Assembly: GCF_003144245.1 (NCBI RefSeq)
Contig: NW_020289984.1
Coordinates: 496,001 to 560,000 of the forward strand
From: Jaminaea rosea
Lineage: Eukaryota > Basidiomycota > Exobasidiomycetes > Microstromatales
Direction: 5' to 3'
DNA length: 64,000 nt
Shown here in pieces: positions 20,003-31,061 of the stretch. Positions within the stretch are counted from its first letter, which is position 1. Every line of letters starts with the position of its first letter. Made by a program: the position numbers and the translations under genes. The notes under the pieces are model-generated. The model did no database searches. It saw nothing but the letters and a program-made list of their open reading frames with translations, and had not been told where the DNA came from.

Positions 20003-23000
20003 ATGACGTCGCTCACTACTTTATTCAACGTCGGGCCAGAAGAGTACGTCGAGTTCAACGAGTCACTAGGCAGCAAAGCCTTCCTAGAGCACGTCTGGGA
20101 TCAAGAGACTACGCCGCTCAAGCAAGGAGGTGAGCAGAAAGGCGTGGCCCCCATGTCGCCCTTTGAATCGTCCCACTGACCTACTCCTTGTCCCCTCTTG
20201 GATCCTAGAAACCGCCGACTCTCGTCTCCGCAGCGCCGGAGCCCGTCTCTCGTCCACCACACCACCTAGCATCGAGTTCCCCACAATCCACCGCGTCAAA
20301 GGCCAAGGAAACTCGTATCGCTTCACCGGCCGGTGGATAGCGTGGGAAGAGCTACATCGACGTCACCCCATGGCGGTGTCTTCCCCGCCCGACGTGGAAG
20401 CTTTTCAGCGGCGAGGAGCCAAAGTGGGGGAAGGGGAGAGGCTTGGCGCAGGGGAGTGGTTGGGAGAAGAGAGCTTGAGTGCCGCAGCGAGGAGGAGAGG
20501 GGGAGGAATAGAGAAGAAGGAGACGAGAGAAAATGACGGATGGATAGGGAGGGGAAGTAGCCAGAGCAGGTATGCGCCCAAGCCTGCGGGCGCAGCTTCA
20601 GCGGCCGCACCGCCTGCGCCGCTTCCTGCTGCTACGCCGCTCCTCCAAAGCAATGGCTTTGCAACCTCCTCCTCAGCATCACCAGCTCCTCGCTCCACGT
20701 CCCTCTTGGATCGCTTCACTTCGCCCGGCGAGGACGAGCAGCAGCGCCGCCAAGGGCCAGCGCCAGCTGCTCCAGCTGCCCCCTTCCCGAACTCTCCCAA
20801 GACACCAGCTCGCAACAGGCCACCCCAGCTAGACCTCAACTCCACTCCTGTCCACATGAGGCCGTTCAGCCTCCCGCTCGTTTCCCCTTCGACGACGAGG
20901 ACGCCGCTCAGCGCTACAGCCCCTCTGCCGGAGACGCCGCTGAAGCACGGGACGAACCTGCCCTCCACCAATGCTCCGAACGCAGCAGCACCAGCAGTAG
21001 CCCCGAGTGCTTCCGGCTCAACAGCCCGCCAAGCACTCTCTGAGCGCCGTCATAGACCGCATGTCCCACCCATCTCACCAGCAGCGCACGAAGAAGCCAC
21101 TCGTGGCTTGGGGCTCGGCCTGGGGCTCACTCCCACCCGCCCTACGGCTTTCGCGGCTGGGGGACCCCTGTCACCTGTAAACACGAGACGGGTCGAGCTA
21201 CCCACTATCCCCGCTTCTGAAGCGGGTCGCGATGATACTGATGAGGAGGGCGAGGGTGAGGCGACGTACAAGGCGGGAGAGGGACTTGGAGGAGCTTCTC
21301 ACGAGACGGTCGGCGTTGGCGCTGGCGGGAGAGACGAAGCGGTTGATCAAATCGAGTCGATGCTCCTGCGACTACGTACGGCGAAGACTGGGTTGAAGAC
21401 CGCGGGAAGCTCTGCTAGTCGATGGGCTACCCCGCCCGCGCAGAAGGCTGCACTTTTGCCGGCTGAGTCAGAGCCCGCAGCGCCTCGTTCACGAGCTGCT
21501 GCGCATCAGCCAGACCCCGAAAGCGAGGACGAGGGCGAGTCGACGCCTGTGGTGGCAAAGGTCAGCGGGGATGACCAGCAGAAAGGCTGGGATCTACTCT
21601 CCCGGCTCGGACCCGCAGCTCCCTCCTCCTCAACCTCCGAGGCCATCCTCTCGCCGCCGCTTCTAGATCTGAACGGGCAGCCGACTAGCTCAGCTGCAGG
21701 AGGAAAGGAGGGGAAGCCCACGACGAAAAGAGAAAAGCAGGGGAGAAAGGTGTCCGGCAAAGGATTGGGTCTGAACCCACCAGCAGCGCCGGAGTCACTC
21801 CCACCGCCCACTCCACGTCTTGATGGTGACGAGGGGGCTTTTGGAGACAAGCTCATCGAGAAGGATGTCGCTTCGTCACCGCCACTGCCGACTGCGCCGC
21901 GTGCTATGAGGCAAAAGGACGAGGACCCAGAACCGGTGGCGGCCCCGCCTGCTGGAGAGGAGCGAATGAAAGCAGAAGAGGTCGAGACGCCCAAGGCGGA
22001 GGAGCCCAGCGCTTCCGCTCCCCTGCGACCCGCTGCGCCGCCTTCTTCTCCGCCCAGGGATCGCGCCGAAGAGCCGGGGACTCCCACCACACCAGCACCA
22101 GCTCCGGCCTCCTCAAGTCCTCCTCCCTCTACGCCCACCATCCCGCAGTCTCCAACAGCCCACGGCAGCCTAGCCAGTCCCCTCTCACCGTCCACCTCCT
22201 TTTCCTCCTCCCAGCACTTCGACTGGGCAGCAGACGAGGACGACGACGAGGACGCTCTGCCTGATCTGACCGACTGGGGTGTCGAGCTTCCGACCAGTGG
22301 GAGCGCACCCAGCATCAGTACGACTGGGCCATCCTCAGAGGTCAACGAGGAGACAAAGCCAGCACAATCGGTGCAGCGTGAGCTCCTTCCTGCGAAGCAT
22401 GCGCCTACGAAGGGTGGCCGTGGAGGAGGCAAGACAGGAGGCGGCGTGAGCAATGGCGCCTCAACGTCAGCGGCAAGCAACCCGGCATACGCAGCCTGGC
22501 GCCGTGGAGACAGAGCATCTTCTGTGCCTCTCTCCTCGTCTTCTCAGAAGGCTCCGACGCGAGAGCTCTTCCCCTCCACCACGTCCTCGGCCACATCACC
22601 ACACCCTTCTCAGCTGCAAGCAAGCAGAGCAGACGGGGACTGGAAAGCTGCTCGTGTCGCTACACTGGCCGCGGAGGAGAAGCGCGAGCCCAAGAATGGT
22701 AAGGTCAAGACGGCCAGAGCGACGCCGTCTTCTGTGGCAGCCAATGCGGCGATTGCTGCTGCTACCACGCAGGGGGGCGGCGTAAAGAAGAAGGCCTCAA
22801 AGAAGACGCTGAAGGGAGGAGCTACGGAGGGAGTTGCACCTGGCACTCCGGCCATGCCTTCCTCGACGACATCGGCACCACAGCCGCAGGGCATGCGGAT
22901 CGCCGGTATCGCGAATAGCGGCAGGTCCGTCTCCTCGGCAGCTTCTTCGGCTTCGAAGCAGCACGCCCCTTCTGCACCAGCAGCACGAGCTAGTGTTGTC

Positions 23001-23099
23001 ACGCCTGCTTCACCGCCCAAGGGTCCTCGAGCGGACAGGGACAAGGGCAAAGTTGCTGTCGGTGGTAGTTCGGGTGGGAAGAAGGGGAGTCGTAAGTAG
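20003..23099 (+). CDS. Large low-complexity protein with a short ordered N-terminus, unknown function
   Basis: Two exons (20003-20129 and 20209-23099) give 1005 aa. The first exon starts with a good ATG. Its end, GTGAGC, joins TAG acceptor sequence in frame. The first 90 or so residues look ordered: FNVGPEEYVEFNESLGSK, then IEFPTIHRVKGQGNSYRF and WIAWEELHRRHP. The remainder is Pro/Ala/Ser-rich with many SP/TP sites, an acidic Asp/Glu patch followed by LPDLTDWGVELP near residue 690, and a Lys-rich C-terminus. No catalytic motif or membrane segment is visible. I do not recognise the family. A scaffold or nucleic-acid-associated protein would fit the composition, but that is a guess. Confidence 0.75.
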
Positions 23100-23746
23100 T
23101 GAAAACAAGGCGGCGTGGAAAGAGCAATTGAATGCCAGGAAGCGTAGCAGGGACCCTTTGTACATTTGTTCAATGCATTTTCGATCGTTAACAGCACACT
23201 GCAGCAGCCACAAAGCGGCGAGATCGTCCTATTGCTTGAGTCAGGAGATCAGAAGAGGGGAGAAGAAAAAAGCCTGCCGATCCGAGGTAACCCCATAACA
23301 ATGTCGTTCAGTCTAGTCCAGGCCAAGCGCAGAGTAGGCCCTGAATGCCCACATCGTGACGCTGCGCAGCCCGCCAGCCCTCGCCGTCGAGTGCTTTGCT
23401 TCGCCTCCTTCATTCGCCCCCTCATGCTCTCTTGCCTGCTAACATGACTTCGTTGCCGCTGATCCCCATTAAGTGCTTTTGCTTCTCTTTCCTTTGGCCT
23501 CGGTACCTCACTCCACGTCCCTGTGATGTCAGAGTCAAGAGGAGAGACGACGTCAGTCCCTCGCTCACGCGCAAAGTGACCGCGGCCCTCCTAATCGCCC
23601 CACGCAGACTCTTCCGGTTGCCCCTGAGGCTCCTCAATTGTGGCCGCACGTAGCGGCTCCAGCCCGCATCCCCACCAATCGCGCACGTACCGCCATCGTC
23701 TCCCTGTTCTCTATGGCCCTTTCCCATGATACATCATTCAACCAGC
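23100..23746. other. Convergent 3' flanks
   Basis: About 650 bases between the stops of the low-complexity gene (plus) and ERV14 (minus). No gene is supported. Confidence 0.5.
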
Positions 23747-24625
23747 TCATACCCACGCAATCAGTGCCACAATCATCCTGTAGTCGCAGAGAGGGGAATG
23801 TTGCCAGACAACATGTCAGCTCTCTGGCTTCACCTCTGCTTCTCTACCTGGCGTTCGTACTCACTTGTAGAGATAAAGGAAGAAGCTCAACAAGAAGATG
23901 GCCAGCTTGATGAAAGCCTGCTTCTTATGACTGTTCAACGTCCGGAATATCTCTGTTGCATCGAGTAGGTGGTTTTTGTCCATCACTCTGCGAGGGGGAG
24001 TGAAGGAGCGCGGCGACGAAGATGGAGTGGGGAGGGAGGGAGTCAGTATGGTGAGCGAGGAAGGTGAGGGGTTAGGTAGGGCCTGCTTACTTTTTCGCAT
24101 TCCATGCTACCAGTGGCACGTTCAGCAGGAAGACCAGCCATTGCCCGCTGAGGAGGAAGAGTAGGGTGAGGGAAGCGTGGACGATCATTTCAGGGAGGAT
24201 GAACTGCGCGAGTGAGAGCGAGCGAGCGGATCACAGGGCGGGTGAGCGAATGAGCGATGAGGCAGTACCGAGGGGCAGGAACAGAGGCTGAACGCACCTG
24301 GTTGAGCTTGTTGCAGAGGTCGATCGGGTTGATGTAGTCGCATTCGAGGTCGGAGAACATGATGATCTGTGGGCGCGGGGACGAGGCAAGGAGATGTCAG
24401 CTTGGGCTGCGCTATGAGGATGCCTCCCCTGTTGCATTGTCATGGACACGCACGTAGAAGACCATGGTGAAGAGTAGCGCTGCTGCGATGAGCACCGCGA
24501 GGAGGTATAGCCATCCTGCCGATTGCGAAGGGAAAGACGGGGCGACGCATTGAGCTCAGATCGCGAATCGTACATGGAATGTGCTGCGCCTGTGCCTGGT
24601 TGGTACACTTACCTTCTCCCGGCAT
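23747..24625 (-). CDS. ERV14: Cornichon-family ER cargo receptor (Erv14), six exons
   Basis: Exons are 24625-24613, 24515-24454, 24366-24298, 24203-24091, 23987-23865 and 23777-23747, giving 136 aa, close to the family's usual 138. The spliced protein begins MPGEGWLYLLAVL and contains IIMFSDLECDYINPIDLCN, the cornichon signature, then NQFILPEM, LNVPLVAWNA, LLDATEIFRTL and a last hydrophobic segment ending ALIAWV. Three to four membrane segments are present. Cornichons load transmembrane cargo into COPII vesicles at the ER, including Axl2 in yeast, and an Axl2-like gene lies at 40.4 kb. The gene is divergent from ATP5, sharing about 430 bases of promoter. Confidence 0.95.
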
Positions 24626-25054
24626 CTTGGCTGATGATCCTTTGTTGCTTTGCTTGTTCTGTGCTTGTAGGGTATTGTACTAAGGAGCAGTGTGCGTATA
24701 TGCTGGTGTTCTGTTAGCGCGCCAGCCGTAGGGTATTGGGAATGGGAAGGATCGAGGGCGGTTGGGTGGTAATCGCTTGCCCTTTGGTGGAGTCTGAGCG
24801 AGCGAGCGGACGGGGCGCTCAGTCCGACGAGGCCATCGCGCGTCCGAGGTGTGAGGGAGAGTGAGAGGGCGGGCAGAGAAGAGAGGCTGCTGGCTCAGAT
24901 GCCACGAGGCGTCGTCGTCGTCGTCGTCGACAGTCCCTGGCCCCCCGGCCAAGCCCGCCCGCCCCGACCGTTGACGGTCTCGTCTCGCATTGGCATCGCA
25001 TCGCATCCTTCTCACCGCTACTACACACCCCTCATCACCACCACTCCTTCCGCA
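24626..25054. other. Divergent promoter between ERV14 and ATP5
   Basis: About 430 bases shared by two housekeeping genes. It contains GCGAGCGAGC and a GTCGTCGTC run. No gene is seen. Confidence 0.55.
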
Positions 25055-25878
25055 ATGGCAGCTCGCTTTGTTCCCCGTGTTTTCCAGCAGGCTACTCGCG
25101 GCTACGCTTCGCAAGCCGCTGCCGTCCGTCCCCCCATTCTCCTCAACGGTCTGCCCGGTGAGCGCGGCCACGATCCTTCCTCCAACGACCCCTCTTCCCT
25201 TTCCCTCGTACTGACCATCATTTGTCCCTTGCACCCTCGGCGCGCGCAGGCAAGTACGCCTCATCTGCTTACGTCGCCGCCCTGACCAAGTCGGACAAGA
25301 CTCTTCAGGCAGTCGAGCGTGACCTGCAGGCCGTCGCTCACGCCCTCAGCTCGGGCAAGGACGCACAGAAGCTCCAGACCTTCATTGCCAACCCCACCCT
25401 TTCCAACAAGGACAAGGTGCGTTGGCGCACGTCAAACGAGTCGTTATTTCCCAACTTATACTGACCATCCTTTCACCCACACCCTCGCCAGGTCTCCGGC
25501 CTCGAACAACTCATCGGCTCCAAGTCGGACGAGGTCACCCGCAACCTCTTCTCCGTCCTCGCAGAGAACGGCCGTCTCCAGGACTCGGAGCGTGTAGTCG
25601 AGGAGTTTGCCCGCCTCATGGCTGCTCACCGTGGAGAGGTCGAGGTGATCATCACCTCTGCTACTCCCCTGGACAAGGCGCACACCCAGCGCCTTGAGTC
25701 TGCTCTGAGCGAGAGCGCAGTTGCTAAGGAGGGAGGAGGACAGAAGATCAAGTTCACGCACAAGGTCAACCCAGCCATTCAGGGTGGTCTGACCGTCGAC
25801 TTTGCTGGAAAGTCGGTGGACTTGTCGGTTGCGAGCAAGGTGAGGAAGTTGAACCAGCTCCTCGAGGAGGGTATCTAA
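25055..25878 (+). CDS. ATP5: Mitochondrial ATP synthase OSCP subunit (Atp5), three exons
   Basis: Exons are 25055-25157, 25250-25416 and 25492-25878, giving 218 aa, near the usual 210. An Arg/Ala/Gln presequence (MAARFVPRVFQQATRGYAS) targets mitochondria. Family landmarks follow: PPILLNGLPGKYASSAY, VERDL, FIANPTLSNKDK, NLFSVLAENGRL and the C-terminal GGLTVDFAGKSVDLSV segment. The subunit links the F1 head to the peripheral stalk of complex V. Phase is consistent across both introns. Confidence 0.95.
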
Positions 25879-26444
25879 GCGTGCGGGAGGGTAGCATATA
25901 GGAGGGTAGCACGGAGGCGAGGCAGCTTCCTCTCGTAGGGTAGAGACCAACAGAATCAAAAGGACAAAGATTCACGCACACGCATCGCTACTACGCTTGA
26001 GCGGCACAAGATACGAACGATCGGGCAGAAACGTTTGGATTGCAAGGGCAGATCAGAGTAGGAAGACGTAAGGTAAAACAGAATGAGACGTGCTGGCCCA
26101 GAAGGGGTCCGGCGGCAATCTCCACGACGACGATGACCGTATCGAGCATCGTAGGACGTGCCCTCAGTTGGGTGCCAGACCATCGGTGTGGAGCCAGGTC
26201 GGACATCGTTAGGTGACAACGTCGATGTCCAGAGGCTTAAGCAAGCAGGCTCAGCAAGGGCGATGACTCGATTGTCGGCCTTGTACGATCGGGACTTTGA
26301 GCCTTGGCGTGGTGACAGTCGGGCTCAGGAGGAGGCGTGCATGCCGGCCCCTGGCTCTAGACAAGAGGAGGCGCGTGACCTTGACGGAAGGTGACGCTGA
26401 GATCATTGACACAGCGGATAGGTGGTCGACGAGCGTATGATCGC
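25879..26444. other. Convergent 3' flanks
   Basis: About 565 bases between the stops of ATP5 (plus) and the duplicated-motif gene (minus). No gene is supported. Confidence 0.5.
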
Positions 26445-27176
26445 TCACCCCTTGTTGGCCAGGTACTCGAGGGAAGTCTGAGGAGGCGAGTATTCCTTGA
26501 CGCGCTTCCAAGCTGCAGAGAGGTTGGATCGCACGCTCGAGCGAGAAGAGCTTGAAGAGCCAGATACGGAAGATGAGCTGGACGAGGTGCGATTGGGCTT
26601 GGTCTTTTCCTTGCCCTTGTCCTTCGCTTTGGCCTCGAAGTTGGGCAAGACAGGGCACATCATGCTCGTTCCCATGCCGTACTTGCCCATCGAAGCCTGG
26701 AGAGCAGCGTCGTCTGGGTCGACTTCTCGGTTCTGAGACTTGGAGTTGGCCTTGGGCGTGGTATTGCCCTTCTTCTGCTTGTCCTTGTGCGCATCCTCAA
26801 AGTCGGGCACCTTGGGGCACATCATCGTGGTGCCCATGCCGTACTTGCCCATCAGATCTTGAAGGACAGCATCATCGTTGTCATTGTCGTCGCGGCGCTC
26901 CACTTTGCCTGTGCTCGCCGTGGCATCATCGTAAGAAGGCGGGGAGACACTGAGCGCCTTGCGCGTCTCGGTCGGGTTCTTCTTGGGCGGCGAGGATGAA
27001 AGAGTCCAAGAGGTCCTTGAGCTGGAAGTAGTGTATCGACCAGTCTCGTTCGAGGGCCGAAGCTGTTGCGCGAGGTCTGCGCGTGGGTCGAATGTCATGG
27101 GCCCGTCTCCGGTCCGCATGCTGGGTGAGGCGCTGGTAGCGCTTGTTGAGCTGGAGAGTTGAGGAGATGTTGACAT
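26445..27176 (-). CDS. Unknown 243-aa protein with two copies of a GKYGMGT-xMMCP motif
   Basis: A single-exon gene. The N-terminus is Ser/Thr-rich. Two repeats of about 35 residues follow near positions 105-140 and 155-190. Each has an acidic lead-in (DDAVLQDLMGKYGMGTTMMCP and DDAALQASMGKYGMGTSMMC in outline), then a PxFE segment and a Lys-rich spacer. The C-terminus is a Ser run followed by SNLSAAWKRVKEYSPPQTSL. There is no signal peptide or membrane segment. The strict conservation of GKYGMGT and MMCP between the two units, against divergent spacers, points to selection for a binding or metal/thiol function. I do not recognise the family. Confidence 0.75.
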   Translation of the reverse strand: MSTSPQLSSSTSATSASPSMRTGDGPMTFDPRADLAQQLRPSNETGRYTTSSSRTSWTLSSSPPKKNPTETRKALSVSPPSYDDATASTGKVERRDDNDNDDAVLQDLMGKYGMGTTMMCPKVPDFEDAHKDKQKKGNTTPKANSKSQNREVDPDDAALQASMGKYGMGTSMMCPVLPNFEAKAKDKGKEKTKPNRTSSSSSSVSGSSSSSRSSVRSNLSAAWKRVKEYSPPQTSLEYLANKG

Positions 27177-29433
27177 GTGTGCAGGAATGATTGTGTGCAG
27201 GGGTGATCAATACGTAGAGATGGCTGCTCATAGACGAGGGCCGCCTTATGAAGCCGGACATCGGATCCTCCTTGACATCAGCATTGACTCCCACGTTGAC
27301 TCGTTCTCGCAATCGAATCTTCGTTGCGCTCAGTTCCTCAGTCAGTTCTGGCACGATCAGAATCCGATATGCTAAATTGAGAGCATGGCCCACTCACCGC
27401 ACTAGCTTTGTTGCCCCGCGGGTGTCCTACGACCGCAAGTCACAGTCACCGCGAAGTCACGACCGAGCTCTCTTCGCTCATACGGTCCGTGGCTCCCGTT
27501 CTTCACATCCGACCCCTCGCCCTTCTACGCCGCAACCCTGAACCTGACTCTTGATGTTCGCAGGTCCGGCCGAAGGGCGTTTCGATCCTCTTCATTCTAC
27601 TAGCGAGTGCACAAGCCACTCGACATTGCCTGGTTCCTGAATTGGCCTTCTGCGGAGCCATAGACGGACTGCCCTCAATGTGGTTGGCTCGCGTCCCGCC
27701 CTTGCCGTGCCGTGCTGAGCAGACCAGACGAGCCGGCTGTGCATTTCAAGGGCCGCTCGCGGGGGACCTTGTTTCCGGCCTGTTCAAAGTCTATCTGGCA
27801 ATACGCGACCCCACCTCAGCTCAGCAAGCGTGACTCGACTGAGCGTCATGCTACCAGGGCAACACGCGCTCGTCAAGCAACCCGTGGGATGCTATGCTCA
27901 GCACAACTTCGCGCGGTATGCTCGGCAGCAGGTTGCGGGCGCCTGCTCCCACTCGCATCCGACGATGGGATAGCGTGTGAACAGCTGAGCGTATCGGTAT
28001 TAAGGTGAGGATAGATCCGTCACCGATGGACACTGAGCCGAGATATCATTGAGCATCACGTAACACCATATCATGGCATGATCCGCTCAACAGCCTCACG
28101 TGAGTAATCCATGACGAGGGTCCAGATGACCAGAATGAGCCGATGACAGTGTACTTGCGGGACATGAATCAAGGGTCGAGCAACCGATGGACCATGCCGA
28201 AACATCGCGCCCCGTGCCCGCTGAGCTGAGTATCGGGTGAGCTGGACTCAGATCAGTAGTTCCCACGGGGCCGCGAGCAACCCTCTGTGATCGAATGACA
28301 CCCTCCTCCAGGGATTGCGATGCTAACAGTCCACATCCGGGGTCAATGTGAGACCGTTCACAGTGCTTGCCTGGCCGCCATGCTCTCAGTGCTTGCCGCC
28401 AGTCTTTGCCAAGGGCGACAATGAGACGAGCGAATTTGGCTTTGTGGTCACCACAGCAAGAAGCGATGTGATCCACTACGATCGCCGCCGCCGGAAAGAT
28501 CTCCCCATGCAATCGCTCCGGCGATGAAAGTCAGAGGTTGGAGTGCGCACCATCTACCGACCAGTTCCCTTGTCTGCCCTCGACCATCAGCTCGTACCAT
28601 TACCTGCTCATTCCATAAATTTGCCGTGGCAGCAAGCGTCGGCGTCTCAGATCTCTCTCTCTCTCAAACACCTGGCCAAGGACGATGCCTACGACGAGGC
28701 TTTTGGGTGCGCCCAGGCCTCAACGCTCGGTAGCCATTCTCGTCTGTCTGAAGCTGAAGCAGAGCAGAGACCGGCACGCCACGAAACGTCAGACCAGTCA
28801 GGCCTACTGCCTGGTTGTGTGTCCTCGCTGCCGCACTCTCCGCTGCATCGCCCAGACCCAATTTCAGAAGCCTTGGCTCCGCCTGCACGCCCGTCCGCCC
28901 GCCCGCACACACGCCGAGACCCTAGCACGTTTGGAACCCCGTCCCTCGCTCCGTGGCTCCGCCCGTCGCTGGGTCGCACCCTCGTCCCTCGTTCTTCTCA
29001 CGAACTAGCTTTGCAGCGCAGGGCCCTTTAAAGGGACCCGGTCCCTGCCATCGATCCCCGCGTGAGGGCCCCGTAATACTACCACCTTTCGATCAGTCGG
29101 CTCACAATAGATCTCCACGAACATCTTCATCTCTTCTTTCTTCCCTACTCGCTACTCCAATAGCTGAGCCCAGCTTCGCCAACACCACCACCAACTGACG
29201 AGCTCGCGTACGGCGGCCTATCCCAACCTCACTTCCGCCACCGAAATATTCTATTCTTCTCCGTGCCGGTCCTGGCGATCTTCATCACGGCGACTACAGC
29301 AGCAGCTCCAGCGCCGAGAAAGGCTACACCACCGGCTCTTCTACCCTTGTCCGGCCCGTCAAAGTCGGCCACGACGACGGTGACCACCACAACGGCTCCG
29401 CAGTCACCGCTCTCGCCCACCAGCCCGGACTCC
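27177..29433. other. 2.2-kb stretch without a visible gene
   Basis: Several open frames exist (for example 28096-28512 minus and 28543-29031 plus), but none shows domain-like sequence, a signal peptide or a credible intron chain. The left end is the promoter of the duplicated-motif gene and the right end the leader of the 29.4-kb gene. The middle (27.4-28.5 kb) looks less GC-rich than its surroundings. I see no terminal repeats or transposase. Confidence 0.45.
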
Positions 29434-29685
29434 ATGTTCCACGTAGGACAGTACGTCGTCTTTCAGCTTAGCGGTCTACGTGTCGAAGGGTTGATCTCTG
29501 ATGTGAGTCGAGCCAAGCTTGATCCCAGACGAAGGAGGAAGGAGCGTCAGGCTGACCCTCCCCTTGCCTTCCGCCATCGCTAACAGATGATGCTTCAAGA
29601 CCTCTACCACGTCGAGATACTCGGCACTGAGCGAACGATTACCGTACCCAGGCGTGATCTTACGGCGCTGAAGGGGCGCTACTAA
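29434..29685 (+). CDS. Very small protein with an SH3/KOW-like beta-barrel pattern, two exons
   Basis: Exons 29434-29502 and 29587-29685 give 55 aa. Sequence is MFHVGQYVVFQLSGLRVEG in the first exon and DLYHVEILGTERTITVPRR in the second. The alternation of hydrophobic strands around a Gly-rich turn looks like a KOW/Tudor/SH3-type barrel. Donor GTGAGT and acceptor AACAG are good and the frame is kept. The reading frame is open upstream to 29164 without an ATG, so a further 5' exon is possible and the product may be longer. No family is recognised. Confidence 0.5.
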
Positions 29686-30221
29686 GGGGTCAAAGTAGTA
29701 GGAACCAGCCATCATACTCAGCATCAACTTAGTCACGACACGTCATCATCGCCATCATCTTCGCTTCATGGGCCATCGTATTCACGCCGATCACGTCACC
29801 GCATTGCATCGCATCGTCAAGTCAGATCAACCAAGCCAAGCTACCGTCTTACCCATTCGCACCATTTTTCTCCTGTATTCCTATTGCATACCATACACGT
29901 AATTTAACAATCAATGTCTCACGGGATTTGGCTTGCTCTCTACCCCGTCGTGAATCCATATCGCCTGCTCGCGGCCGCAAAGGAGCAGCTGCGCTAGATA
30001 GGTCCATCATCGTCGCTGCGGTGGATCGACGACCGCTGAACCGTTCCTCCTGAACCAAGACGCCAAGTGGAGATAGGGCTCGATACGGATGGTTCGCCAT
30101 CAGCAACGACGACGAGGCACTCACACTTCGACGAATGGCGGCCTATTGTGCGCTCTGTCGCCGTCCATAGCTCGACAGATGAGCAGGTCTTGATACCCCT
30201 GCCATTCGCATCTTACGCACG
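29686..30221. other. Intergenic region
   Basis: About 535 bases: the 3' flank of the small barrel gene and the promoter of secreted paralogue A. No gene is seen. Confidence 0.5.
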
Positions 30222-30828
30222 ATGATCTCTCTGGGTGCGAGCATCTTCTTCTTTCTTCCCCGCATTGCATTCACTCCCATCATCGAGGCGAAACATGTCG
30301 TCTGTTCTTGGAAGGTCGGCATCTCTACGCCCGACAAGTACGGCTTTGAAAAGGCGAGTCACTCATGCCTACCTTCCTCGGCCATTCGTAGATCTCTGAC
30401 TCCTCGGCCGTCCCCGAACGTATCTCGGCGGCAGTTCTGCACCGCCTCTGCTCTCATCAAAGAAGTGCAAGACAATACCACGGGGCTCAACAAGACGACG
30501 GCGACCTTCTCGTGCTCTGGGCCCTTCCAAAATAACGTGGTCACGCCTGCCTCATGGGGCTTGCTCCGGGAGAATGTCCTCGAGTTTGGTGAACAGTATA
30601 CCGTTGTGGCTGTAGCATAGTATCGGATGAGCTCTCGCTGAAGGTGACTGCCCATTCGCGCTCGCGCGCTCAGCCACTCCCTGCGGCGATGGCGGCTGGT
30701 ACGTGATGGCTCATGACTACTGTCCTGAGCGGAATTTCGCCATGTGCTTGGGCACGGTCAGTCGGCGACCAGCGGATCCTCAGTGCTGGTATCTCCATAG
30801 AAAGGACGATTGTGCGTGCTGCGCGTAG
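30222..30828 (+). CDS. Secreted 8-Cys protein, paralogue A, three exons with a GC-AG intron
   Basis: Exons are 30222-30353, 30435-30588 and 30674-30828, giving 146 aa. A hydrophobic signal peptide (about residues 1-22) precedes a mature part with HVVCSWKVG, TPDKYGFEK, FCTASALIKE, ATFSCSGPF and, in the last exon, TPCGDGGWYVMAHDYCPE, AMCLGTV, PQCWYL and DDC. Intron 1 begins with GC rather than GT. Exon 2 is 154 bases, the same as in the paralogue at 48.7-49.3 kb, and eight cysteines are shared, suggesting four disulfides. This copy ends with two extra cysteines. The family is not recognised. Export and an extracellular role are inferred from the signal peptide and the cysteines. Confidence 0.8.
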
Positions 30829-31061
30829 CGGCATACAGAGGAAGGAGGAGAAGGACCAGGATCGTAGACACACTGACCAGACCTCCCCTCACCCCATCGT
30901 GGGCCACCCAGGCGAATGGCCGGTCGAGTTCGACTTCGAGCACATGCCCCTGTGGGTCGATATCTGGTACCAGCCTGTGCAGGATGTAGGTCACACCGAA
31001 GCGCTGAGAGGCATACAAAATGCATGATGATTGCAAAGGTCAACCTCGCGCGCCAGAACGC

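Noticed and set aside
21506-22480. A 324-residue minus-strand frame inside the low-complexity gene
   Set aside because: It is a shadow of a Pro/Ala/Ser-rich frame and shows no start context or domain.
28096-28512. A 138-residue minus-strand frame in the 2.2-kb gap
   Set aside because: It has no signal peptide, domain or conserved look. Frames of this length arise by chance in GC-rich DNA.
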